Shown: one piece after another, positions 33,602 to 43,832 of the stretch | Layout: the number at the start of each line of letters is the position of its first letter | Numbering within the stretch: position 1 is the stretch's first letter | Assembly: GCF_006149005.1 (NCBI RefSeq) | Contig: NZ_VBSL01000006.1 | Location: 248,001 to 312,000 of the forward strand | Direction of reading: 5' to 3' | DNA from: Larkinella sp. C7 | Lineage (GTDB): Bacteria > Bacteroidota > Bacteroidia > Cytophagales > Spirosomataceae | Length of the DNA: 64,000 nucleotides | Made by a program: the position numbers and the translations under genes | The notes under the pieces: model-generated | What the model was told of the DNA's origin: nothing | What the model saw: the letters and a program-made list of their open reading frames with translations, nothing else | Databases searched by the model: none

Positions 33602-34864
33602 ATGAAAATTCTGCATACCGCAGACTGGCATTTAGGAAAACGACTGTACAAGCATGAACTCCGCGACGATCACGTCCGGTTTCTGGACTGGCTGGCTGAA
33701 ACCGTCGAAAGCCGGGAGATCGACGTGCTGATTATTTCGGGGGATATTTTCGATACGACGAACCCCAACGACGGGTCGATGCAGTTGTATTACCAGTTTC
33801 TGACCCGGATGCTGCCGCTGGAACGCCGAATCATCATCACCGGTGGCAATCACGATTCGCCCAGCAAGCTCAACGCCCCGCGCGAACTGCTCCGGCACCT
33901 TAATATTCACGTCATTGGCTGCACAACCGGCGACTGCATCGAAGAGGTGATTCGGCTAAAAACCGGCTCGACGGATTTGCTGGTGGCTGCCGTTCCCTAT
34001 CTCCGCGACAGCGATTTGCGACAATCCATTTCGGGTCAAACCTACGAGGAACGCATCGACGCCGTGCGGATGGGCATCCGGAATCATTACGAACGCATTG
34101 TCGATCATTGCCAGACAGCATACCGCGATGTGCCGGTTCTGGCGATGGGCCATTTATACGTCAATGGCGCCACGGTTTCGCCCGAAAGCGAACGGGAGAT
34201 TCACGCGGTGGGCGGGCAGGCGGCCTTTTCGTCCGAGCATTTTCCACCCGGTTTCGATTATGTGGCGCTGGGACACATTCACGTCCCGCAGCAGATCGGG
34301 GGGATTGAAACCGTTCGTTACAGTGGCGCTCCGCTGCCGCTGAGTTTTGCCGAACGCGATAACCGGCATCAGGTGCTGGAATTGACCGTCGAAAACGGCA
34401 AAATCAAGACCATCGAATCTGTTCCGGTTCCGCACTTCCGCTCGTTGCGACAGGTGGCCGGAACGCTGGATGCCGTTCGGGAGACGCTGGAAAAACTGGA
34501 AGAAACCGACGCGCTGGCTACGATGGTGGAAATTCTGGTGGAAGAAGAGAACGAGAGTCTCACGGTTCGGCAGCATTTCGAGCAGTTGCAGCGCGATTAT
34601 GCCGAAGCGCCGTTTCTGATTGCCAAATCCCGGTTGATTTTTCGCAATAAATTAAAAGGGTTAGACTCGCTTTACGTGGCCGACACGCAGTTGCAGGACC
34701 TTTCGTACCTCGATGTGTTTGGCCGTCGGCTGGATGCGTCGCTGGTGGAAGGCGACGAGCGGACGGCACTTCTGGAAGCCTATAAAGAATTGTATCGTTT
34801 GGTTACGGAACAAGCAGCCCATCCTGTACTCCTGCATGAAAATCCGACAAATTCGCTTTCGTAA
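33602..34864 (+). CDS. sbcD: Exonuclease subunit SbcD
   Basis: 420 residues. Mre11-type phosphoesterase motifs: ILHTADWHLGKRLYKHELRD, ISGDIFDTTNP, TGGNHDSPSKL, MGHLYVNGA and ALGHIHVPQ. The C-terminal part is the capping/SbcC-binding region. With SbcC it forms a nuclease that opens DNA hairpins and long palindromes and processes ends. Its stop overlaps the start of sbcC by 29 bases, so the two are translated together. A complex that cleaves palindromes is notable in a window full of long inverted repeats. Confidence 0.95.
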   Translation: MKILHTADWHLGKRLYKHELRDDHVRFLDWLAETVESREIDVLIISGDIFDTTNPNDGSMQLYYQFLTRMLPLERRIIITGGNHDSPSKLNAPRELLRHLNIHVIGCTTGDCIEEVIRLKTGSTDLLVAAVPYLRDSDLRQSISGQTYEERIDAVRMGIRNHYERIVDHCQTAYRDVPVLAMGHLYVNGATVSPESEREIHAVGGQAAFSSEHFPPGFDYVALGHIHVPQQIGGIETVRYSGAPLPLSFAERDNRHQVLELTVENGKIKTIESVPVPHFRSLRQVAGTLDAVRETLEKLEETDALATMVEILVEEENESLTVRQHFEQLQRDYAEAPFLIAKSRLIFRNKLKGLDSLYVADTQLQDLSYLDVFGRRLDASLVEGDERTALLEAYKELYRLVTEQAAHPVLLHENPTNSLS

Positions 34865-37800
34865 CATCAATTCCTTTTACGGCGAACACCCGCCGATTCA
34901 GTTTAACGAAGGGCTGCTGAACAGTACCGGCCTGTTTGTCATTGCCGGGCCAACCGGAGCCGGAAAATCGACTTTGCTGGACGTCATTACGCTGGCGTTG
35001 TTCAACCGGGTGCCGCGGATTTCGGGCGGCATTTCCAATACCAGCATCATCGACGAAGGCATTCTGGTCAATCAGCAGGCGGCCCGGGAACCCGGAACGT
35101 CGGCTTATGCGGAGATTGAGTACGAAGTGGGCGGGAAAGCCTACCGCTCGCGCTGGTCGATCAAGAAAAACCGCAACGGCAACTGGAACAACTACGAAAT
35201 GGAAATTGCCTTTCTCCCCGAAGGGCAAACGGAAGGTCAGTTGCTGCCGATCAAAGGCTTGAGCGAATTTCCGAAGAAAAACGAAGAACTCATTGGCCTG
35301 ACCTACGACCAGTTTATCCGGTCCATCGTGCTGGCACAGGGCGCGTTCGACCAGTTTCTGAAGTCGCGGGCGGCTGAACGGAGCAAGATGCTGGAACGGA
35401 TCACCGGCACCGAAATTTACCGGCAACTGGGCCAGCGGGCGCACCAGGTCAATAGAACCTACGACGAACGAATCAGGGAAAAACGGCAGGAAGTCGAGCT
35501 GATCAAAGTGCTGAGCGACGAGCAGGTTGACGAACTCAAAAGTCGTCAGAAAGCCATTGGGAGCCGCCTGGATGACCTCGCCAAAGTGATTGTCTTTTAT
35601 ACAAACGAAGAAAAATTCCTGCGCCAGATTGCCGATGCCGATCAACAGCTTGCGGTGTTGACCAAGCGGCAGCAGGTGTCGGAAGAGAAGAAACAGGCCT
35701 TTGTGCCGGATGCATTGCGACTGCAACGCCATGAGCAGGTCGCCGACCTGGCCGCTTACTTCTCCGACATTGCCAACGCCGAACGCAGCCGCAAAACCGC
35801 CGAACACGACCAGCTAACGGCCCGCGCGAATCTCCACGATCTGGAGAAACAGCAAGCGGTTTTGATTGGGAAGGCGCAAACGCTGACGCAGAAAGCGGGG
35901 TTGTCGGAACAGACCTTTGAAAAAGACCTGAACGACTTTCGGGAAACCGTGCTGGATCTGACCAACCGGTACCAAACCGAACGCGATAAAGCCAAACCGG
36001 CATTCAGTTCGATCAAAAAAGAACTGGAAAATACAAAGCTGGAATGGTTTAAGTCGCTCGATCTGCGGGATGTCGATCAGATGACGGCGTTAGTCAAGGG
36101 GCGATTGCATGAGCTGAACGTTCAATTGGTGCAAATTGAGAAGGATTACACAGCCCTGACCCCGGCATCCATTCAGGATGAGTTAGACCGGCTGCTGGAA
36201 CAGGACGGAAATCTGGCCGAACTGCGGACGTTGCTCATTCAGCAACAGGAGCGTTTGCTCGACGGAACGACGCTGAACGGCAAAATCAATGACCACACCG
36301 CCTTTCTGAACGAACACCAAAAACCGCTGAGCCAGCTAGTGGCAGAGGTGGAAGGGCTTCAGCAGAAAATTGACCAGTTGCAGAATACCAAACGACGACT
36401 GGCCGAAGAAGCGGATCTGGAAGAACTTCGTAAAGCTTTGCAGGATGGTGAGCCCTGTCCGTTATGCGGTTCGCTGGACCATCCGTACGCCCAGCATTAC
36501 ATCAACCAGACCGGTAAACTCGAACTGGAGTTGCGGCTGGCTACGAAGGATCTGGAGCATAAGAAAAAGGAATTGGATGCCTTACAGGGGAAATTGCTGA
36601 GAGTACAGTCGGAACTGGAGCTGTATTCCGAGCAGCGGAATGTGCTTCGGAAGGCCTACTCCGAAAAAAGGACGTTTATTTCAAACCGGCTGACCACGCT
36701 CGCGCTGGACCCCACGCTGTCGCCGGAGCAGATCAAGGACGCCCAGCAGGAGATTCAGATTCAGCGGAAAGAACTGAACCAGATTCAAACGCTCTGGGAG
36801 GAAGAAAGTCTGTTGCGACGGCTTTCGGGTGACCTGGAAACCGTGCAGCAGAGTAAAAATCAGGCGGAATTGCTGAAAACGCAAAAAGAGCAGTTGTTTG
36901 TGGGCGATGATGTGCGGTTTCAGTGTGAACAGCTTGTGAGTCAATACACTACCGTTCGGGCGAAAATTAGTACGCAGCGAAGCCTGCTCGAAAAAGCCAC
37001 CGCCAATTATGCCGATTCGGACAAAAACTACCAAACGCTGACCACAGAATTACAGCCGGTTTTGGTGGAACGCGGTTTTGCCGACCTGACCGACGCCCGT
37101 GCCTGTCTGCTCGAAACACCGAAAGTCCGGCACTTGCAGGAACTGAAAACCGCTCTGGAAAAAGAAGCCGACGAGATTGTCCGGAAGCAAAAGGAAGAAA
37201 CGCTGAAACGTCAGGAAGCCGCCGAAGCCTGCCAGACTGCCTTGCCGCTGGATGAAGTAACGGCCAAACTGCTGGCCACGAAAAAGGAAGAATCCGGCGA
37301 GCGGGAAAACATCGGGTATTACAAACGGCAACTGGAGGAAGACAAGGAGAAACGTCGGAAATTCAAACAACTGACCAAAGACCTTGAAAAGCTGGAAACC
37401 GAAGCCCGGCCCTGGCGGGAACTGGACCGGCTCATCGGCAGTGCGAAAGGTGACGATTACAGCAAGTTTGCGCAGGGATTGACGCTGGCGCAACTGATCG
37501 GTCTGGCGAATCGGCGGTTGAAAGAGCTGTCGGATCGGTATTTGTTGTTGAAACCGCGCGACGGGCAGGATGAACTCTACGTTGTGGATCTCTACCAGGG
37601 CAGCACCGAACGCTCGGTGTCCAGCCTGTCGGGGGGCGAAACGTTTACGCTCAGTCTGGCGCTGGCGTTGGGGTTATCGGATCTGGCTTCCCAGAACGTT
37701 CAGATTGAAAGCCTCTTTATTGATGAGGGCTTCGGCACGCTCGACCCCGATTCGCTCGATACGGCCATTGCTATGTTGGAAAAATTGCAGCACGACAGCA

Positions 37801-37916
37801 AGAAAACCATTGGCATCATTTCCCACCGGCACGAGATCAAGGAGCGGATCAGCGTACAGATTCAGGTGGAGAAAGGGATGGACGGAAATAGTAAGATCAG
37901 TGTGATTGAAGTGTAA
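34836..37916 (+). CDS. sbcC: Exonuclease subunit SbcC (Rad50-like ATPase)
   Basis: 1026 residues from the ATG at 34836 (MKIRQIRFRNINSFYGEHPP); earlier in-frame starts lie deep in sbcD. Walker A is GPTGAGKST near residue 36. Long coiled coils flank a zinc hook CPLCGSLDH with Cys541 and Cys544. At the C-terminus are the ABC signature SSLSGGETFTLSLALALGLS and Walker B SLFIDEGFGTLD. It is the SMC-like ATPase partner of SbcD. The Gln-loop region YDQFIRSIVLAQGAFDQFLK is intact. Confidence 0.95.
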   Translation: MKIRQIRFRNINSFYGEHPPIQFNEGLLNSTGLFVIAGPTGAGKSTLLDVITLALFNRVPRISGGISNTSIIDEGILVNQQAAREPGTSAYAEIEYEVGGKAYRSRWSIKKNRNGNWNNYEMEIAFLPEGQTEGQLLPIKGLSEFPKKNEELIGLTYDQFIRSIVLAQGAFDQFLKSRAAERSKMLERITGTEIYRQLGQRAHQVNRTYDERIREKRQEVELIKVLSDEQVDELKSRQKAIGSRLDDLAKVIVFYTNEEKFLRQIADADQQLAVLTKRQQVSEEKKQAFVPDALRLQRHEQVADLAAYFSDIANAERSRKTAEHDQLTARANLHDLEKQQAVLIGKAQTLTQKAGLSEQTFEKDLNDFRETVLDLTNRYQTERDKAKPAFSSIKKELENTKLEWFKSLDLRDVDQMTALVKGRLHELNVQLVQIEKDYTALTPASIQDELDRLLEQDGNLAELRTLLIQQQERLLDGTTLNGKINDHTAFLNEHQKPLSQLVAEVEGLQQKIDQLQNTKRRLAEEADLEELRKALQDGEPCPLCGSLDHPYAQHYINQTGKLELELRLATKDLEHKKKELDALQGKLLRVQSELELYSEQRNVLRKAYSEKRTFISNRLTTLALDPTLSPEQIKDAQQEIQIQRKELNQIQTLWEEESLLRRLSGDLETVQQSKNQAELLKTQKEQLFVGDDVRFQCEQLVSQYTTVRAKISTQRSLLEKATANYADSDKNYQTLTTELQPVLVERGFADLTDARACLLETPKVRHLQELKTALEKEADEIVRKQKEETLKRQEAAEACQTALPLDEVTAKLLATKKEESGERENIGYYKRQLEEDKEKRRKFKQLTKDLEKLETEARPWRELDRLIGSAKGDDYSKFAQGLTLAQLIGLANRRLKELSDRYLLLKPRDGQDELYVVDLYQGSTERSVSSLSGGETFTLSLALALGLSDLASQNVQIESLFIDEGFGTLDPDSLDTAIAMLEKLQHDSKKTIGIISHRHEIKERISVQIQVEKGMDGNSKISVIEV

Positions 37917-37923
37917 TTAGAAC

Positions 37924-37982
37924 AGCAAAGGGAGAAAAGGACAAACGTGCCAGTGGCTCCCTTTTATCCTTTCCTCCCTGCT
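37924..37982. terminator. Imperfect hairpin between sbcC and fabI
   Basis: The arms 37924-37945 and 37962-37982 pair with two mismatches and a 2-base bulge. The words GGGAG and AAAGGA recur with a step of about 8, so it may be a weaker member of the periodic inverted-repeat group. It begins 8 bases after the sbcC stop and probably ends both convergent transcripts. Confidence 0.5.
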
Positions 37983-38000
37983 CCGGTATTCTTTCTTTTT

Positions 38001-38831
38001 TTACTGTTGCTGCTGCTGAATAGCAGTCAGTTTTACAGCCATGTCTTCCGAAATGCCGACGCTTGAGAAACCGCCGTCGTGCAACAGGTTTTGCATCGTT
38101 ACCATGCGGGTCAGATCGCTGAAGAGGGTAATGACATAATTGGCACAATCTTCGGCGGTTGCGTTCCCCAAAGGAGACATGAGGTTGGCGTATTCGTAGA
38201 AAACGTCGAAACCGCCTACCCCGGAACCGGCTGTGGTCATGGTTGGCGACTGCGAAACGGTATTGACCCGAACGTTTTTCAGTTTACCATAGCGGTAACC
38301 GTAGCCCCGGGCGATGGATTCGAGCACGGCTTTGGCATCGGCCATGTCGGTATAGAACGGGAACGTCCGCTGGGCGGCAATGTAGCTCAGAGCGACGAAC
38401 GAACCCCACTCGTTGATGGCATCCAGTTTCTCGGCGGTCTGCATCATTTTATGAAACGACAGGGCTGAAACGTCGAGGCTTTTCTGGTACCACTCGTAGT
38501 TCAGATCGCCGTATGGTTTGTTCTTGCGAATGTTGGGGCTCATGCCGATGGAGTGCAGCACGAAGTCGATTTTGCCGCCCAACACGTCCATTGATTTGGT
38601 ATACAGGTTTTCAATATCCTCTAAAGACGTCGCGTCGGCAGAAATGATTTCAGCGTCGCATTGCTCCGCCAATTGTTTGATCGCACCCATTCGCATGGCT
38701 ATCGGTGCGTTGGAAAGCGTAAATGTTGCGCCTTCTTCTTTCGCTTTCAGTGCTACTTTCCAGGCAATGGATTTTTCATCCAATGCTCCGGTGATGATTC
38801 CTCGCTTGCCTTTCAATAATCCGTAAGCCAT
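38001..38831 (-). CDS. fabI: Enoyl-[acyl-carrier-protein] reductase (NADH), FabI
   Basis: 276 residues. The FabI Rossmann motif is GKRGIITGALDEKSIAWKVA, followed by VLHSIGMSP. The catalytic pair is Tyr160 and Lys167 in FYTDMADAK (YxxxxxxK), with Tyr150 upstream in ALSYIAAQRTFPFY. It catalyses the last reduction of fatty-acid elongation. It ends in a polyglutamine-like QQQQQ tail. A TTACTTTG promoter-like element lies at 38878-38885, upstream of the start. Single-gene unit. Confidence 0.95.
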   Translation of the reverse strand: MAYGLLKGKRGIITGALDEKSIAWKVALKAKEEGATFTLSNAPIAMRMGAIKQLAEQCDAEIISADATSLEDIENLYTKSMDVLGGKIDFVLHSIGMSPNIRKNKPYGDLNYEWYQKSLDVSALSFHKMMQTAEKLDAINEWGSFVALSYIAAQRTFPFYTDMADAKAVLESIARGYGYRYGKLKNVRVNTVSQSPTMTTAGSGVGGFDVFYEYANLMSPLGNATAEDCANYVITLFSDLTRMVTMQNLLHDGGFSSVGISEDMAVKLTAIQQQQQ

Positions 38832-38941
38832 GAATTTGAGTTGCTTTGTTGGGTGATCGTGTCGATTCAGAAGGGGGCAAAGTAACTACTTTTTTTGCTG
38901 GAATGCCAACACCGGCGTTTGCACCGGGCCGGGTTTGCGGA

Positions 38942-40315
38942 TCAATATTCCTTGATATCCATGCGGATGCGCCATTCTTTCGGCAGGTAATTATTCACCC
39001 GATTGCCCACGCCTTTCAGCCAGCCCAGATTCAATCCGTTGTAGCGGGCCAGCAGCCAGCCCTTCACCGGTTCGTTCAAAACCAGGTTTTCTTTCTTGAA
39101 ATACCGCAGCGCATCGTCTTTTGATAAGTCAATTCCCGGCAGGTTTTCGGCCAGGGCGGTGCTCAGCGCGAGCGCGTGCGACGGAATGAAATCGTCGCCT
39201 TTGAACGTGCCCATTTCCAGCCCAAATCCTTTGTTGTGGAGGGCCGCATCCAGCACGCGGAGGTCGGCCGAGAGGGTTTCCGGGATCGCAAAAACGTCCT
39301 CATTCGGTTTCACATAAAACGAAAAGGCGTCGGGATTTTTCAGAAAGGTTTTTAAGATTTTCTCCTGCCAGTTGCGGACCGGTTTGAGCGACCGAAACGA
39401 CCGGGGAACGCCCATTTCGGGGCTTGATCGTTGTTTCTTTTTGAACACACTCAGGAAAAAACCTTCGCCGGTTACCCGGTGGGGATAACACTGGTAGCCG
39501 ACGGTTTTGTCCAGCGTCTTTTCGGCAATTCCCCAGGATTCGGGCAACTGTAGCGGAAGGTTTTCAAAACCGTGTTGGCTCAGCCAGGCGGCATTCTGGC
39601 TATTTTCTTCGTCATTATAAGTACACGTACTATAAAGGAGCAATCCGTCGTCGCACAGCAGGGGCGTGGCGGCCGTCAGAATCCGCTGCTGGCGGGCGGC
39701 ACAGAATACGACGCTATCCGGCGACCATTCGAGCATGGCTTCCGGATCTTTCCGAAACAACCCTTCGCCCGAGCAGGGGGCATCCACCAGCACGACATCG
39801 AAAAAACCGTTCAGGGATTTAAAGTCTTCCGGATCGTGGTTGCTGATGACGACATTCGGGAAGCCCCATTTTTCCATATTTTCTTTCAAAACCGGAATCC
39901 GGCTGCGAATGACTTCGTTGCAAACCAGCAAACTGTCGGCGTTCAGCAGCGAAGCCAGCAGGGTACTTTTGCCGCCGGGCGCGGCACACAGATCCAGCAC
40001 CCGCAGCGGGCGTTTCAACCGGGCCGTCTGGCGCAGGGCTTCTGCCACCAGCATCGACGATGCTTCCTGGACGTAAAACGCACCGGCCTGAAACAAGGGG
40101 TCAAGCGTAAAAACCGGTCGCTCGGGCAAATAGAAGCCTTCGGGACACCACAAAACCGGTTCCAGATCGGCCGTTGGCAACGCCATCTTTTGGGGATTCA
40201 CCCGGATGCTGATGGGGGGCGATTGTTGCAGAGACGCCAGAAATGCTGGGTAATGGGCACCCAATTGCTGCTCCATTTGGTGCCGGAATGGGGTGGGTAA
40301 AGGGATGTCACTCAT
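38942..40315 (-). CDS. rRNA cytosine-C5 methyltransferase, RsmF/NSUN-like
   Basis: 457 residues. SAM motif I is LDLCAAPGGKSTLLASLLN. Catalytic motif IV is LVDAPCSGEGLFRKDPEAML and the second conserved Cys is in YSTCTYNDEENSQNA. A C-terminal ~150-residue extension (PUA/RsmF-C-like) ends in WLKGVGNRVNNYLPKEWRIR. The RsmF group methylates C1407 of 16S rRNA in E. coli; the target here is inferred. An ATP-independent cytosolic enzyme. It is encoded upstream of fabI on the same strand with a 110-base gap. Confidence 0.92.
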   Translation of the reverse strand: MSDIPLPTPFRHQMEQQLGAHYPAFLASLQQSPPISIRVNPQKMALPTADLEPVLWCPEGFYLPERPVFTLDPLFQAGAFYVQEASSMLVAEALRQTARLKRPLRVLDLCAAPGGKSTLLASLLNADSLLVCNEVIRSRIPVLKENMEKWGFPNVVISNHDPEDFKSLNGFFDVVLVDAPCSGEGLFRKDPEAMLEWSPDSVVFCAARQQRILTAATPLLCDDGLLLYSTCTYNDEENSQNAAWLSQHGFENLPLQLPESWGIAEKTLDKTVGYQCYPHRVTGEGFFLSVFKKKQRSSPEMGVPRSFRSLKPVRNWQEKILKTFLKNPDAFSFYVKPNEDVFAIPETLSADLRVLDAALHNKGFGLEMGTFKGDDFIPSHALALSTALAENLPGIDLSKDDALRYFKKENLVLNEPVKGWLLARYNGLNLGWLKGVGNRVNNYLPKEWRIRMDIKEY

Positions 40316-40420
40316 CGGACAAATATATAATTTTTCTGAGTTGTTCGCTTACAACGGAACGGCCATTGAATAGGAATTCAGGTTGGTATAAAAGTAATGT
40401 TACTGATATTAATTATTTGG

Positions 40421-40437
40421 TTAACAATTAGTTAACT
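40421..40437. promoter_or_regulatory. Pho-box-like repeats upstream of the first susC
   Basis: TTAACA at 40421 and TTAACT at 40432 are 11 bases apart, in the AT-rich 287-base gap before susC. This is the same pattern as upstream of the PhoB-like operon. A perfect palindrome ACAAAATTTTGT lies at 40523-40534, nearer the gene. Confidence 0.35.
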
Positions 40438-40602
40438 TCTGATTAGTGTGTTTTTCTATGGGTATTAATTCATTTTACAAAATATTCTGGCTTGGATTAG
40501 TGCCTTATGACTTGTTGACAAAACAAAATTTTGTAGTAATTTCACTTTACGAAATTAGTGATTAGCTAATTAGTGCATTGCTTCATTAACCTAACTAAGA
40601 AC

Positions 40603-43600
40603 ATGTTGAAACGTTTACTCATTGCCTCATTGTGCCTATTGGGCACGGTGGGCTTCTCCTTTGCGCAAACCCGTACGGTTTCGGGCAAAGTGACCTCCGC
40701 CGAAGACACCTCTCCACTTCCCGGTGTAAACATTGTCGTCAAAGGAACTTCCCGCGGAGCGACGTCCAATGCCAACGGCGAATACACCCTCAGCGTGCCT
40801 GACAATGCCGGAACGTTAACGTTTTCGTTTATTGGATTTAAAACGACGGACGTTTCCATCGGGAATCGCTCGACGGTCGATCTGGCGCTGGAACCCGATG
40901 CATCGACACTTCAGGAAATTGTGGTGACGGCCCTCGGTATTTCGCGGGAGAAGAAAGCCCTCAATTACGCCGTTCAGGAACTGAAACAGGAGAAACTGAA
41001 CATTGCCCGCGACCAGAACGTGGCCAACGCCCTGGCCGGTAAAATTGCGGGTGTGCAGGTGTTGGGTCAGTCGGCGGCTAAGTTTGGCAGCCCCAGCATC
41101 CGGGTTCGGGGGGTCAACTCCCTGACGGGCGGTGATCCGCTGTATGTGGTAGACGGCACGCCCACCGATGTGAGCCAGGTCAACATGGACGATGTGGAAA
41201 CGCTGTCGGTGCTGAAAGGTCCTTCGGCGACGGCTTTGTACGGAAACCGGGCTTCGGCCGGGGTTATCGTTATTACGACCAAACGCGCCAAAGCGGGCGA
41301 AACCCGGCTCGACATCAACCACAGCACCACCATCGATATGGTGGGTCTGCTGCCTAAATACCAGAACGAATACGGCGGGGGCTACTCGCAGGACTGGGCA
41401 ACGTTTGAATATGATCCGGCGTTGCATCCGGCTGCCTGGTCAGCGTTCAACGGGCAGAGAATCCTGGATTATTCGGCCGATGAAAGCTGGGGTCCCCGCA
41501 TCGACAACTCTCCGCACCGCTCGGCGGCATCCTGGCAGCAGGGACCCGGTTTCGGACAGTTGACGCCGTATTCTGCGAATCCCAACAACGTGCGCGATTT
41601 CTTCGCCAAACCGATCAGCAACAACACCAACATCGCCTTTTCGCGCGGAACGGAAGCGTTCCAAAGCCGGATTTCGTACACGCACATCATCAACAACGGG
41701 ATTGTTCCGAACTCGTCACAAACCCGCGATTTTGTCAGTGCCAAAAACACGATCAAATTTGGCAGCAAACTGTCGGCCAACCTGAATGTGAATTATACGG
41801 CGTTCAAAACGAACAACCTGCCGGCTGACCGCTACGGTTCTTCGGGTGGTACGACACCGTCGAACAGCCCGATCGGTATTTCGAACGCTACCCTGAACGG
41901 GTATAACCAGACGATCGGTTCGTTCAACCAGTGGTTTCAGCGTCAGCTTAGCATCGACGACCTCAAAAACTACAAGAATCCGGACGGTACGTTCCGGAGC
42001 TGGAACATTGGCAGTCCCACCGATCCGCGCCCGAAATACTGGGATAGCCCGTATACGCAGGTGTACGAAAATACGAACACCAACCGCAGCGACCGGCTGT
42101 TCGGAGACATTGGGTTGACGTATGAATTTACGCCTTTCCTGAAAGCCTCGGCCACTGTCCGGCGCGACCAGAACTACTTTACGCAGGAATCACGCGTGGC
42201 ACAGGGTACGCTAAACGCAGGCGGTTTGGGTGCCTACTCGACCCTGGGAGCCAGTGCCCGCGAAAACAACTACGAATTTCTGGCCAGTTACAACCAGGAA
42301 TTTGCCAACCTGTCGGTGGTCGCCAATGCCGGGGGAAACATCCGCTACAACCGCATCGACGGTCAGTTCCAGGCCACGGTAGGGGGGCTTTCGGCGCCGA
42401 ATTTCTACAACATTGCCGCTTCCATCGACCGGCCTTTGTCGAACAATTACTTGTACGAACGGCAGGTCAACAGTGTATTCGGAAACGTGAGCGTTGGTTA
42501 CAAAGATTTTGTTTTTGTAGAAGCTTCGATTCGGAACGACTGGTCGTCGACCCTGCCGAAAGCCAACAACTCGTATCTGTATCCGTCCGTGTCGGCCGGT
42601 TTGGTGTTCTCGGAGTTGATTCCGCAGAACAGCATTCTGTCATACGGTAAAATCCGGGCCGGTTATGCCCAGGTGGGTACGGACGTTGGTCCTTACCAGA
42701 CGGCGTTGGCCTACAACTCCGGAACACCGTATTCGAGTAATGCAACGCTGTTCCTTCCATCGCTTTTGCCAAATTCCAACCTGCAGCCGGGTCTGTCGTC
42801 GTCTTATGAAGGTGGTATTGACCTGCGTTTCCTGAATAACCGACTGGGTTTTGAATTTACGGCCTATCGCAACGACAACAAAAACCAGATTATTCCGGTG
42901 CCGGTTACGCCGACCAGCGGCTATACCAACGCCGTTATCAACGCCGGTCTGATTCAAACCAGCGGTCTGGAGTTGCACATCAACGCGACGCCGGTTCGGT
43001 CGGCATCCGGTTTTACCTGGGAATTTGACATCAACCTGGACCGCAACCGCTCGAAGGTCGTTGAACTGCGGGAAGGCTTGACCAACTACCAGATCGACGG
43101 CCCCCAATGGCGGACGTTGACCCTCAACGCCCGCGAAGGCGAAGACTGGGGTCTGCTGGTAGGGCAGGGAATCAAGAAAGATGCCAACGGAAACCGCCTG
43201 GTCTACGGCAGTGGTGCCAATGCCGGTTTATACATCAAGGAAGAAAACGTGCCGCTGGGATCGGTGCTGCCGAAGTTCAAGGGTGGATTCCTGAATACCT
43301 TTACGTATAAAGGGCTGTCGTTGCGGGTGAATGCTGACTTCATTGCCGGGGGTAAATTCTTCTCGACCACAAAAATGTTCAACAACTATTCGGGTCTGGG
43401 TGCCGAAACCGCCGGTCTGAACGAGTTGGGTGTACCGAAACGCGATCCGGTTGCGAACAATGGCGGTATTTTGCTGGAAGGTGTAACGGAAGATGGCCAG
43501 CCAAACACCACCCGGGTCGATGCCCAGAACCTGTATGAAAACTGGCTGTTTGCGCTGAACGAGTACTGGATTTACGATAAATCCTACATCAAACTGCGCG

Positions 43601-43809
43601 AAGTAGCTGTGGGGTACAATTTCCCGAAAAACATGCTGGGTAAATTCATCAAATCGGCCAACATTTCGCTGATTGCCCGCAATCCGTTGCTGATTTACAG
43701 CGCGATTGGTGGCGGTATCGATATTTCTGAATCGGAGACCCTGTGGTATGAAGGCGGTCAGTTGCCGCCTGTTCGCTCGTTCGGGATCAACCTGCGCCTG
43801 GGTCTTTAA
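40603..43809 (+). CDS. SusC/RagA-family TonB-linked outer-membrane protein
   Basis: 1068 residues from the ATG at 40603 (MLKRLLIASLCLLGTVGFSF signal, cut after AQ). A carboxypeptidase-like beta-sandwich follows (TVSGKVTSAEDTSPLPGVNI), then the TonB plug (LQEIVVTALGI, LYVVDGTPTDVSQVNMDDVE, KGPSATALYGNRASAGVIVI) and a 22-stranded barrel ending INLRLGL. SusC proteins import oligosaccharides or peptides across the outer membrane using TonB energy. It forms an operon with the susD gene 23 bases downstream. No glycosidase or regulator gene is adjacent, so the substrate is unknown. Confidence 0.95.
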   Translation: MLKRLLIASLCLLGTVGFSFAQTRTVSGKVTSAEDTSPLPGVNIVVKGTSRGATSNANGEYTLSVPDNAGTLTFSFIGFKTTDVSIGNRSTVDLALEPDASTLQEIVVTALGISREKKALNYAVQELKQEKLNIARDQNVANALAGKIAGVQVLGQSAAKFGSPSIRVRGVNSLTGGDPLYVVDGTPTDVSQVNMDDVETLSVLKGPSATALYGNRASAGVIVITTKRAKAGETRLDINHSTTIDMVGLLPKYQNEYGGGYSQDWATFEYDPALHPAAWSAFNGQRILDYSADESWGPRIDNSPHRSAASWQQGPGFGQLTPYSANPNNVRDFFAKPISNNTNIAFSRGTEAFQSRISYTHIINNGIVPNSSQTRDFVSAKNTIKFGSKLSANLNVNYTAFKTNNLPADRYGSSGGTTPSNSPIGISNATLNGYNQTIGSFNQWFQRQLSIDDLKNYKNPDGTFRSWNIGSPTDPRPKYWDSPYTQVYENTNTNRSDRLFGDIGLTYEFTPFLKASATVRRDQNYFTQESRVAQGTLNAGGLGAYSTLGASARENNYEFLASYNQEFANLSVVANAGGNIRYNRIDGQFQATVGGLSAPNFYNIAASIDRPLSNNYLYERQVNSVFGNVSVGYKDFVFVEASIRNDWSSTLPKANNSYLYPSVSAGLVFSELIPQNSILSYGKIRAGYAQVGTDVGPYQTALAYNSGTPYSSNATLFLPSLLPNSNLQPGLSSSYEGGIDLRFLNNRLGFEFTAYRNDNKNQIIPVPVTPTSGYTNAVINAGLIQTSGLELHINATPVRSASGFTWEFDINLDRNRSKVVELREGLTNYQIDGPQWRTLTLNAREGEDWGLLVGQGIKKDANGNRLVYGSGANAGLYIKEENVPLGSVLPKFKGGFLNTFTYKGLSLRVNADFIAGGKFFSTTKMFNNYSGLGAETAGLNELGVPKRDPVANNGGILLEGVTEDGQPNTTRVDAQNLYENWLFALNEYWIYDKSYIKLREVAVGYNFPKNMLGKFIKSANISLIARNPLLIYSAIGGGIDISESETLWYEGGQLPPVRSFGINLRLGL

Positions 43810-43832
43810 TCAACACTTCAAAAACAGACATC

